Assembly (NCBI GenBank): GCA_947176475.1
Contig: CAMWQX010000007.1
Span: forward strand, 1-14,612
DNA length: 14,612 nt
Direction: 5' to 3'
Source of the DNA: an uncultured Bacillota bacterium
Lineage (GTDB): Bacteria; Bacillota_I; Bacilli_A; RF39; UBA660
Every line of letters starts with the position of its first letter. Within the stretch, counting starts at the first letter, position 1. The notes below the pieces were generated by a model. The model made no database searches. It had not been told where the DNA came from and saw only the letters and a list, made by a program, of their open reading frames with translations. The position numbers and the translations under genes were made by a program. Of the stretch, positions 1-6,238 are shown piece after piece.

Positions 1-68
1 TTATACGTCGAACAACTAGATCTACACTCTAATAGTAGTAGGCAGCGTCAAATGTGTATAAGAGAAAG
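1..68 (+). other. Nextera/Illumina i5 adapter contamination (not genomic)
   Basis: This stretch matches a sequencing adapter in the correct order. Bases 1-27 match the last 27 bases of the P5 oligo with 5 mismatches. Bases 28-35 sit where the 8-base i5 index goes. Bases 36-49 match the Nextera read-1 tail (ending GGCAGCGTC) with 2 mismatches. Bases 50-68 match the 19-base Tn5 mosaic end with 2 mismatches (core ATGTGTATAAGAGA). All nine mismatches replace G or C with A or T, which suggests a consensus built from poor read ends. The index TCTAATAG equals an index I recall as Nextera XT S513 (TCGACTAG) after the same kind of G to T and C to A change. The reverse strand reads YTHLTLPTT, a peptide I recognise as translated Nextera adapter. 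Any ORF crossing this region is spurious. Confidence 0.97.
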
Positions 69-343
69 ATATATCGTTAAGTGGATTAGCAGTTTTAGTA
101 GCTATTCCCTTTACACCAGCTAGTGTTGTTAATGTTGCTGCTGGACTATCTAATATGCCTAGGAAAAAGTTTATTACCGCAATGATGATTGGCAAATTAA
201 CCATGGTTTATTTTTGGGGATATATTGGAACAACTTTAATTGAATGTTTGACACATCCCGTATACTTAGTTAAAGTATTACTATTATTAGTGGGAGCGTT
301 AGTGATAAGTAAAGTAGTTAATAAATGTTTAAAATTAGATTAG
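69..343 (+). CDS. VTT-domain (TVP38/TMEM64, DedA-like) membrane protein, 5'-truncated
   Basis: Only the C-terminal part remains, read in the frame of codons 71-73 onward and ending at TAG 341-343. The remaining ~90 residues carry the conserved VTT/SNARE-associated pattern: a PFTPASVVNVAAGLS segment, then a short amphipathic stretch (MPRKKFITA), IGK, and a membrane helix with FWGYIG. A last hydrophobic helix (YLVKVLLLLVGALVISKVV) precedes a basic tail. Family members are polytopic inner-membrane proteins. DedA relatives are linked to lipid carrier or phospholipid flipping, but TVP38-type members mostly lack a proven substrate. The truncation is caused by library tagmentation at the adapter, not by a biological break. 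An internal ATG at 155 would give a 62-residue ORF, but in-frame coding continues upstream of it, so it is not the start. rmuC follows 10 bases later and is probably co-transcribed. Confidence 0.82.
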
Positions 344-353
344 GAAGTGTATT

Positions 354-1427
354 ATGGAATATGTAATAATTGGCTTATTAGCCATAGTAATCATTCTTTT
401 AATTATTATCTTAGTTAAAAGTAATCAAAAGAAGGAAGATATTGGTTTAATCAAAGAATTAGGTGATTTTAAAAATGATATAACCAAAGAGATAAGTGAT
501 TTTAGATATGGTTTTTCTAAAGAATTATTGACTGATTTTGAAAAGTTAAATGAAAAAATAGAGGTTCGTTTAAATTTAATAAATGAAAGAGTAAATGAAA
601 AAATCGACCAAAATTTTGAAAAGACCAATAAGACATTCAACAGTGTCTTAGAGCGTCTTACTAAAATTGATGAAGCCCAAAAAAATATTGATGACTTATC
701 CAAAGACATTATTAACTTGCAAAGTGTCTTAACTGATAAAAAGACGCGAGGAACCTTCGGTGAAGTTAATTTAAATTATATTTTAACATCTATTTTTGGG
801 GAAAAAAGAGGTATCTATGACATTCAATATAAATTACCAAATGGCAGTATAAGTGATGCTATTCTTTTTGCTCCTGAACCATTGGGAACCATCTGTATAG
901 ATTCAAAGTTTCCTTTAGAAAATTATGAGCGAATGACTGATAAAACTAAAACTAAATTAGAACGAGAAACAGCTGAAAAGCTCTTTAAAGCCGATGTTAA
1001 AAAACATATTGATGCTATTGCTACAAAGTATATTATTCCATCAGTAACTAGTGATGAAGCCATCATGTTTTTACCAGCTGAGGCTGTATTCGCGGAAATT
1101 AATGCTTACCATCCTGACTTGTTAAAATATGCCTATGAAAAAAAGGTATGGATATGTGGACCAACTACTTTAATGTCTACCTTATCAACAATAAGTATGA
1201 TACTTAAAAATATTGAAAGAGATAAGTATACTAAAGTTATTCATGAAGAACTAAATAAATTGGGAATTGAATTTAAACGCTATAAAGAGAGATGGGATAA
1301 ATTATCTAAGAGTATCGATAGCGTATCAACCGAAGTTAAGGATATTCATACGACAACTGATAAAATTAGCAAAAAATTTGAAAGTATCAGTAGCGTTGAC
1401 ATTGATTTGTTAGAGAATAAAGAGTAA
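354..1427 (+). CDS. rmuC: RmuC family DNA recombination-limiting protein
   Basis: The 357-residue product has the standard RmuC layout. A single N-terminal membrane helix (about residues 4-21) is followed by a long charged coiled coil (about 25-130) and then the RmuC catalytic-like core (about 131-320). The core has RGTFGE (132-137), a PD-(D/E)xK-type set with D168 (ISDAIL) and D183-x-K185 (IDSKF), and a MFLPAEAVFAE segment. RmuC in E. coli limits inversions at short inverted repeats and is thought to be a nuclease, though its activity is poorly defined. The membrane helix anticipates a membrane-tethered protein with a cytoplasmic coiled coil. Ribosome binding site GGAAG at 343-347 begins on the last base of the upstream stop codon, so translation of the two genes is probably coupled. 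A terminator overlaps the stop codon. Confidence 0.93.
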   Translation: MEYVIIGLLAIVIILLIIILVKSNQKKEDIGLIKELGDFKNDITKEISDFRYGFSKELLTDFEKLNEKIEVRLNLINERVNEKIDQNFEKTNKTFNSVLERLTKIDEAQKNIDDLSKDIINLQSVLTDKKTRGTFGEVNLNYILTSIFGEKRGIYDIQYKLPNGSISDAILFAPEPLGTICIDSKFPLENYERMTDKTKTKLERETAEKLFKADVKKHIDAIATKYIIPSVTSDEAIMFLPAEAVFAEINAYHPDLLKYAYEKKVWICGPTTLMSTLSTISMILKNIERDKYTKVIHEELNKLGIEFKRYKERWDKLSKSIDSVSTEVKDIHTTTDKISKKFESISSVDIDLLENKE

Positions 1428-1444
1428 AAATACTCTTTTTTTTT
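1419..1444 (+). terminator. Intrinsic terminator after rmuC
   Basis: An 8-bp stem AAAGAGTA (1419-1426) / TACTCTTT (1431-1438) with an AAAA loop runs into a T tract to 1444. The 5' arm contains the last rmuC codons and most of its TAA stop (1425-1427). Confidence 0.88.
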
Positions 1445-1465
1445 GTACAATTATCGCCGATTTGT

Positions 1466-1494
1466 TTGACTATAAAATGTAAATGTATTATTAT
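1466..1494 (+). promoter_or_regulatory. Sigma-A-type promoter for the gene at 1514
   Basis: TTGACT (1466-1471) and TATTAT (1489-1494) are separated by 17 bases. Transcription would begin near 1501, which leaves a very short leader with the ribosome binding site at its 5' end. The leading TTG at 1466 also opens an in-frame extension of the ORF. Its role as a -35 box argues against that extension being translated. Confidence 0.7.
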
Positions 1495-1513
1495 TGAAGT
1501 AGGAGGGATGATT

Positions 1514-2557
1514 ATGGATCCTGTGACATTTACCGTAGCTTTTATAGCAACACTAGCATTAACTCCTATAGTCGGAAAATTAGCAATTCATGGGGCAATG
1601 CAAGCTGTAAAAAAAATTAAGAAAAATTTGAAGAAAAATAAAGAATATAATCAACGTCATGATAAAAAATACCAAGAAAGATTAAAGAGAACGAGAGAAT
1701 TACAAAAAGCTCTAGAAAAAAAGCGCGCAGCAGCTTTTAGAAATACCAAAACGGGTGCCATCAAAAATGTTAATATCAATGAAATGACCGATTTTGATAT
1801 GAAAAATGATATTATCTTAAAGGGTACAGTTTATATTCAAAATCCCAATGGAGGAGAACCTGCCAAAGATACCATCTATTTATTTCAACCAAGAGTATAC
1901 GGAGTAAATAATGTTGCTATCGGACCCAAATTAGATAAAAACGGACATCTTTATGATAAAAATTCCTATCTTTTAAGAACGCCAGGAGATCCTGATATTT
2001 ATAGTGGGTATGTGCCAAAAAGAGAAGTTAAAACAGGTCGTCAATTTGACTTTGTTGGGGATTCTGCTAATTTGCAAGATAATCCTCTAAACGGATTTAT
2101 TAACATTGTCTTAGACAAAGATGCCAATGGAAATTACATTCCTCTAGATAAAAACGATCCTGCTCAAATGAAAGAATTCAATCAATATATGGCTGGTCGT
2201 GAACAAAAGATGGATCAAGATAAGTATTTAGATAAACTGTTAGCTAAAGCCAAAGAAGCCAAGGAAGTGTATGACGAGGCCACCAAGCCACGTTATGCTA
2301 GACCTACAGAGCAAATGTCTGAAGAAGAAATGCAAAGAGTGGAAAGAGCTCGTGCAAGTCGTGCTAAAAGACAAGCTCAAAATAGCGCATATTATAATCG
2401 TCTTGCTCATATGAATATGATGGATAGTGCGATGCATAATTACGGACTTGATGAACATGCTACTCATTTGCCAGGTGCTGGCGTGATGGGACCAAGACCT
2501 ATGGGACCAAGACCACCACAAGGTGGAGGGCCTGCACCAGGAGGAAGAAGACGCTAA
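1514..2557 (+). CDS. Uncharacterised protein: hydrophobic N-terminus, basic coiled coil, Gly/Pro/Arg-rich tail
   Basis: I do not recognise this 347-residue protein. The start at ATG 1514 is chosen because AGGAGG (1501-1506) lies 7 bases upstream. An ATG at 1508 is too close, and the in-frame TTG at 1466 lies in the promoter. Residues 4-24 are hydrophobic and could be a membrane anchor or uncleaved signal. Residues 32-72 are a strongly basic helical region rich in Lys/Arg (KKIKKNLKKNKEY and onward). Residues 80-230 look like a folded, mainly beta domain (ILKGTVYIQNPNGG, TIYLFQPRVYGV, GFINIVLDKDANGNYIP). Residues 235-295 are helical and charged, with RARASRAKRQAQ. The tail from about 319 is low complexity, with MGPRP twice (325-334), GGGPAPGG and a final RRR. 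The gene is monocistronic with its own promoter and terminator. It may be lineage-restricted; no function is proposed. Confidence 0.85.
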   Translation: MDPVTFTVAFIATLALTPIVGKLAIHGAMQAVKKIKKNLKKNKEYNQRHDKKYQERLKRTRELQKALEKKRAAAFRNTKTGAIKNVNINEMTDFDMKNDIILKGTVYIQNPNGGEPAKDTIYLFQPRVYGVNNVAIGPKLDKNGHLYDKNSYLLRTPGDPDIYSGYVPKREVKTGRQFDFVGDSANLQDNPLNGFINIVLDKDANGNYIPLDKNDPAQMKEFNQYMAGREQKMDQDKYLDKLLAKAKEAKEVYDEATKPRYARPTEQMSEEEMQRVERARASRAKRQAQNSAYYNRLAHMNMMDSAMHNYGLDEHATHLPGAGVMGPRPMGPRPPQGGGPAPGGRRR

Positions 2558-2580
2558 AAGACCTTACAAAAGGTCTTTTT
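2556..2580 (+). terminator. Intrinsic terminator after the 1514 gene
   Basis: A perfect 10-bp stem AAAAGACCTT (2556-2565) / AAGGTCTTTT (2570-2579) with loop ACAA ends in a T run. The 5' arm begins inside the TAA stop codon (2555-2557). Confidence 0.92.
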
Positions 2581-2582
2581 AT

Positions 2583-2611
2583 TTGACATATTCACCCAAT
2601 TTTCATATTAT
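2583..2611 (+). promoter_or_regulatory. Upstream promoter of the ftsE operon
   Basis: A consensus TTGACA (2583-2588) lies 17 bases before TATTAT (2606-2611). Transcription would start near 2618, about 35 bases before the ftsE start codon. The -35 box sits immediately behind the preceding terminator. Confidence 0.75.
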
Positions 2612-2627
2612 TCTAGATTTACTTATG

Positions 2628-2636
2628 CTATAATGA
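2628..2636 (+). promoter_or_regulatory. Second, extended -10 promoter of the ftsE operon
   Basis: TGC-TATAAT (2628-2636) is a perfect extended -10 element. The hexamer 17 bases upstream (TTATTC) is a poor -35, which extended -10 promoters tolerate. Transcription would start near 2643, leaving a leader of about 11 bases with the ribosome binding site at the 5' end. It could give a second level of expression for the envelope operon. Confidence 0.6.
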
Positions 2637-2653
2637 TTATGTAGGGTGATTAT

Positions 2654-3355
2654 ATGGAATTCATTGAATTTAAAAATATATTCAAGGTATATAAAAATGG
2701 GGTATCTGCTTTAGCTGATGTTAACCTAACTATTGCCCGTGGTGAATTTGTTTTCATCATCGGTCAAAGTGGTTCCGGAAAAAGTACACTTACCAAATTA
2801 TTGTATCGTGAAGAAAAGCCAACTAAGGGAACCGTTAATGTCGGTGGAATTAATGTTGGAAAATTAAAAAACGGAAATGTTTATAAATTGCGTCGTAAGA
2901 TTGGCGTTGTATTTCAAGATTTTAAACTTCTTCCTAAGCTTAACGTTTATGAAAATATTGCTTATCCATTAGAAAGTTATGGAATGAAATCTTCTGAAAT
3001 ACGTGTTAAAGTTTTAAAAGCCTTAGAGCGCGTTGGGTTAAAAGATAAGATCAGAAGCTATCCTAATCAATTAAGTGGTGGAGAACAACAAAGAGTTTGT
3101 ATAGCTCGCGCCATCGTTAACGAACCCAAATTGATCATATGTGATGAGCCGACTGGAGATTTGGATCCTAAGATGAGTAAAGAGATTATGAAAGTAATCG
3201 AAAATATCAATAAAGAATTAGGATCAACTATTATAATGGCAACTCACGATAAAGAAATCGTTAATCGTATGAAAAAACGCGTAATATGCTTACATAATGG
3301 TGTTGTCGTATCTGATAAGAAGAAAGGAAGTTATACGCAAAATGAGAATGTTTAG
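2654..3355 (+). CDS. ftsE: Cell division ABC transporter ATP-binding protein FtsE
   Basis: The 233-residue protein carries all ABC ATPase motifs at normal spacing: Walker A GQSGSGKST (37-45), Q-loop Q88 (VVFQDF), signature LSGGEQQR (140-147), Walker B with D164-E165 (IICDEPTGDLD) and switch His198 (MATHD). The length is typical of FtsE. The identity is fixed by the FtsX gene that follows. FtsE is the cytoplasmic ATPase that drives FtsX, which transmits ATP-dependent conformational change across the membrane to activate a peptidoglycan hydrolase. Ribosome binding site AGGGTGAT lies just before ATG 2654. The last 14 bases overlap ftsX. It is the first gene of a five-gene operon ending at 7642. 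Confidence 0.96.
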   Translation: MEFIEFKNIFKVYKNGVSALADVNLTIARGEFVFIIGQSGSGKSTLTKLLYREEKPTKGTVNVGGINVGKLKNGNVYKLRRKIGVVFQDFKLLPKLNVYENIAYPLESYGMKSSEIRVKVLKALERVGLKDKIRSYPNQLSGGEQQRVCIARAIVNEPKLIICDEPTGDLDPKMSKEIMKVIENINKELGSTIIMATHDKEIVNRMKKRVICLHNGVVVSDKKKGSYTQNENV

Positions 3356-4238
3356 AATAATCGGTAAAAGTATTAAAGATGCCTTCAAAAGTGTATTTCG
3401 TAATTTCTCTTTAAGTATGGCCTCTATTTCTTGTACAGCCGTTACCCTAATATTAGTAGCTATTGCTTTATTAATAACTTATAATGTGAGATCAATTACC
3501 CAAGACATTGAAGATGTTTTAACCATTGTTGTTTTCGTCGATACTAAGGCAACAGCTGGAGACGTGGAAAATTTAAAAAATGATATTAATTTTCTTTCCA
3601 ATGTTGATGGTAAAAAAACTATATATAACACCCAAGAAGAAATTGTTGATTCTCTAAAAAAAGATGAATCAATGAAAGAAATACTCGAGATTTTAAATGA
3701 TGCACCAATTCAATCAACTTTTGTTATAAGTGTTAAAGATGTTAAAAAATTAACTGATACAGCTAAAGAAATTGAAAAAATGGACTTTGTCAATTACGTG
3801 AAATATGGTGAAAACTTAGTTAATAAGATTGTCTCCATGTTTGATGTCGTAAAAAATGCTTGTATAGTAGCCGTTGTTGCTTTAATCCTCGTTACAGCAT
3901 TCTTAATTAGTAACACGATTAAAATAACTATTTTCTCAAGAAGACAAGAGATAAATATTATGCGTCTTGTTGGAACCAGTAATATTGTTATCAAGATGCC
4001 ATTCCTAATTGAAGGATTTGTCTTAGGAGTAATTGGTTCTTTGGTACCAGTATTATTGACAATTTATGGTTATACCTTCTTATTTGACTTTGTTGGAGGT
4101 AAATTATTTACGGATTTAATTGTCCTAGTAAAACCAAATGAGATAATCTATCTAACTAGCCTTGTTATCGTCATAGTTGGAGGAATAGTTGGTATGTTTG
4201 GTTCAACTCGTGCCGTAAGGAAGTATTTAAAAGTATGA
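3342..4238 (+). CDS. ftsX: Cell division permease-like protein FtsX
   Basis: The 298-residue protein has the FtsX topology. A cytoplasmic amphipathic start is followed by TM1 (about residues 25-46), an extracellular domain (about 47-167), TM2 (about 170-190), TM3 (about 221-243) and TM4 (about 270-290). The conserved RRQEINIMRLVGTSN...PFLIEG stretch lies between TM2 and TM3. FtsX does not transport; its outer domain contacts a wall hydrolase or its activator. The start at 3342 (MRMFRIIG) fits family length and has AAAGGAAG at 3323-3330. An upstream in-frame start at 3297 would add residues inside ftsE without a ribosome binding site. It overlaps ftsE by 14 bases. It ends in tandem TGA TGA codons and overlaps the next gene by 4 bases (ATGA), so all three products are probably translationally coupled. 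Confidence 0.95.
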   Translation: MRMFRIIGKSIKDAFKSVFRNFSLSMASISCTAVTLILVAIALLITYNVRSITQDIEDVLTIVVFVDTKATAGDVENLKNDINFLSNVDGKKTIYNTQEEIVDSLKKDESMKEILEILNDAPIQSTFVISVKDVKKLTDTAKEIEKMDFVNYVKYGENLVNKIVSMFDVVKNACIVAVVALILVTAFLISNTIKITIFSRRQEINIMRLVGTSNIVIKMPFLIEGFVLGVIGSLVPVLLTIYGYTFLFDFVGGKLFTDLIVLVKPNEIIYLTSLVIVIVGGIVGMFGSTRAVRKYLKV

Positions 4239-5431
4239 TGAAAAAAATAGTAACTTTTCTTATCATTGCTTGTTCTCTTATTCTTGTATTGCCAACTAAT
4301 ACATATGCTAAAAAAGCAACGACTTTAGCTGAATTAAGAGCCGAACTTGCAAGTTTAAAAAAAGAAAAATCGGATAATCAAAAGCAACAAAATCTAACTA
4401 AGAATGAAATCAACAGTGCTAAAAATAACATAACTAAAAAAGAGACACAGATAGAAACTAATCAACAAAAGGTAATTGAAGCAACCAATGAATCGGCTAG
4501 ATTAGAAGAAGAGATTGCCTCAGGAAAAGAAACCTTAGAAAAATTGGTTCAATCATATCAAGTTGCAAAAGGTGATAATGTCTATTTAGAATATGTTTTT
4601 CAAGCAACAAGCTATGAGGATTTAGTATATCGTTATGCTATAATGGAGCAATTAATGGATTATCAAGAGGATTTAATTTCTTCTTGGAAAGACAAAATTG
4701 AATATAATTCGCAATTAAAAATTGATTTAGCTAACAAAGAAATAGAGTTAAATAATCAAATCGATAGTTTGGCAAGTGACATTAAAAAATTGGGAACTAA
4801 ATTAAATGAACTAGACGACATGTTCCAAGATATCGATGCGGAAATAGCATCCGTTCAAAGTTCTATTAAATATTATACTGATCTAGGATGTAAGGAAAAT
4901 GAAGATTTAAATCAATGTATGGCAGTTGCATCATCAAAAACCTTCCGAAGACCTTTAGTAAAAGGAACAATCACTTCGCAATTTGGTTATCGTACACACC
5001 CTATAACTGGGAAAAAATCATCTTTCCATAGTGGAACAGATATCGGTGTCAAAGAAGGGACAAATGTCTATCCTATCGCAAACGGAACTGTATCAAAATT
5101 AACTATACAATCTAAATGCGGTGGAAATATGGTCTACATTCAGCATATAGTTAATGGAAAGAAGTACACATCAACATATATGCATTTGCTTAAAATAAAC
5201 GTTAAAATAGGTAAAACAGTTACTACGGAAGACGTTATTGGCTTATCCGGAGGAAGTTCTACAGCTAAGAAAAATGGTGGATACGATACCTGTACTACAG
5301 GTGGACACTTACACTTAAGCTTAGCCACTGGATGGTATGAAAAAGACTATTTTGGCTATAGTAACTGGCGATCACACTTGGTTAATCCAAAAACAACGTT
5401 AAATTTACCAAGTAGTTGGTCAACTAGATAG
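4235..5431 (+). CDS. Secreted coiled-coil M23 (LytM-type) peptidoglycan endopeptidase, FtsEX partner
   Basis: The 398-residue protein begins with a signal peptide (KK at 3-4, hydrophobic 5-20, likely cleavage after TYA at 23-25). Residues 28-210 form a long coiled coil with a helical break near 112-140 (VYLEYVFQATSYEDLVYRYA), as in CwlO/PcsB/EnvC proteins that bind FtsX. Residues 238-395 are an M23 domain with the complete metal and catalytic set: H265 and D269 (HSGTD), H317 (YMHL), H358 and H360 (GGHLHLS). An active zinc endopeptidase that cuts wall cross-bridges is therefore expected, unlike the degenerate EnvC. Cys219 and Cys228 flank a short linker, and Cys295 and Cys353 lie in the M23 domain, so disulfides are possible. 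ATG 4235 overlaps the ftsX stop; AAGGAAG at 4217-4223 is 11 bases upstream. Confidence 0.93.
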   Translation: MMKKIVTFLIIACSLILVLPTNTYAKKATTLAELRAELASLKKEKSDNQKQQNLTKNEINSAKNNITKKETQIETNQQKVIEATNESARLEEEIASGKETLEKLVQSYQVAKGDNVYLEYVFQATSYEDLVYRYAIMEQLMDYQEDLISSWKDKIEYNSQLKIDLANKEIELNNQIDSLASDIKKLGTKLNELDDMFQDIDAEIASVQSSIKYYTDLGCKENEDLNQCMAVASSKTFRRPLVKGTITSQFGYRTHPITGKKSSFHSGTDIGVKEGTNVYPIANGTVSKLTIQSKCGGNMVYIQHIVNGKKYTSTYMHLLKINVKIGKTVTTEDVIGLSGGSSTAKKNGGYDTCTTGGHLHLSLATGWYEKDYFGYSNWRSHLVNPKTTLNLPSSWSTR

Positions 5432-5440
5432 GGGAGTATT

Positions 5441-6229
5441 ATGAAAACAAGAACGATAAGTGGAGCTATAATTGCTCTAATTGTAGCTGCTTTAATTTAT
5501 TTTGGTGGTATAGCTTTTAATATAGGTGTAGCAGTTGCTGCTGTTATATCTTTTAAAGAACTATTAGATGTTCGCAAGAATTACACTATACCTCCAATAA
5601 TGAAAATTGTTGGTTTAGTATGTATGTTACTATTAACATTCGTCAATATCGATGGATATTCCATCGTCTTTGGCTTAAGTTATGAAACATTATCACTAGT
5701 ATTTATTTTATTACTAGCACCAACCGTATTATTACATAAATATAATTATCGAACTAATGAGGCTTTCTATTTAGCTTCTATAACCATTTTTTTAGGAGTA
5801 ATTTTTAATTTATTTATCATGCTATATAATGAATCACTTTATTTATTCATATACATAATATTAGTAGCATGTATTACTGATATCTTTGCTCTTGTTGGAG
5901 GAAAACTTATTGGTAAACATAAATTGACTAAAATTAGCCCAGGTAAAACTATTGAAGGCTCTATAACTGGAACCGTTCTTGCAACTATCGTTGGTACGAC
6001 TTACTATATTACCTTAATAGGAACAACACCAACCATAACAATTATTGTTATCACGGTTATATTAAGTATTATCGGACAAATAGGAGATATCTTCTTTAGT
6101 TTGATTAAAAGAGAGAATGACACAAAAGATTATTCTAACCTAATTCCTGGTCATGGAGGAATATTAGATCGATTAGATAGCATAATATTTATATTGATAG
6201 CATTTGTCTTTATTATGCAATTTTTATAG
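5441..6229 (+). CDS. cdsA: Phosphatidate cytidylyltransferase CdsA
   Basis: CdsA converts phosphatidic acid and CTP to CDP-diacylglycerol, the branch point for anionic phospholipids and related lipids. The 262-residue protein is polytopic. Residues 220-246 (from SLIKRENDT through GHGGILDRLD) match the CdsA family signature at every fixed position: S220, K223-R224, K229-D230, H238-G239-G240 and D243-R244-x-D246. Upstream conserved elements are ITDIFALVGGK (145-155), ISPGKTIEG (165-173) and GD (215-216). The length is normal for Gram-positive CdsA. The ribosome binding site AGGGGAG (5430-5436) overlaps the previous stop codon, with 9 bases between genes. In many Firmicutes cdsA sits between uppS and dxr or rseP. 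Here rseP still follows directly, but an FtsEX-hydrolase block replaces uppS upstream. Confidence 0.97.
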   Translation: MKTRTISGAIIALIVAALIYFGGIAFNIGVAVAAVISFKELLDVRKNYTIPPIMKIVGLVCMLLLTFVNIDGYSIVFGLSYETLSLVFILLLAPTVLLHKYNYRTNEAFYLASITIFLGVIFNLFIMLYNESLYLFIYIILVACITDIFALVGGKLIGKHKLTKISPGKTIEGSITGTVLATIVGTTYYITLIGTTPTITIIVITVILSIIGQIGDIFFSLIKRENDTKDYSNLIPGHGGILDRLDSIIFILIAFVFIMQFL

Positions 6230-6238
6230 GAGGAAATT

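Noticed and set aside
22..204. Reverse-strand 60-residue ORF across the window start
   Set aside because: Its C-terminal end is translated Nextera adapter (YTHLTLPTT) and the rest is antisense to the VTT gene.
155..343. Complete 62-residue membrane protein starting at ATG 155
   Set aside because: In-frame VTT-domain coding continues upstream to the adapter junction and no ribosome binding site precedes 155; it is the tail of a longer protein.
1466..1513. Longer start (TTG) for the unknown gene
   Set aside because: The TTG is part of a TTGACT -35 box and AGGAGG is placed correctly for ATG 1514.
3297..3341. Longer ftsX start giving 15 extra residues
   Set aside because: No ribosome binding site, deep inside ftsE, and FtsX proteins normally begin near the residues encoded from 3342.
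4235..4276. Possible lipobox (IIAC, Cys13) in the M23 peptidase signal peptide
   Set aside because: The Cys is too close to the N-terminus, the hydrophobic stretch before it is too short, and hydrophobic residues continue after it to a clear TYA cleavage site.
4633..4645. Perfect extended -10 (TGCTATAAT) inside the M23 gene, 13 bases identical to the ftsE promoter
   Set aside because: It encodes conserved-looking residues (RYAIM), has no -35 element, and no gene starts nearby. Probably chance in AT-rich coding DNA.
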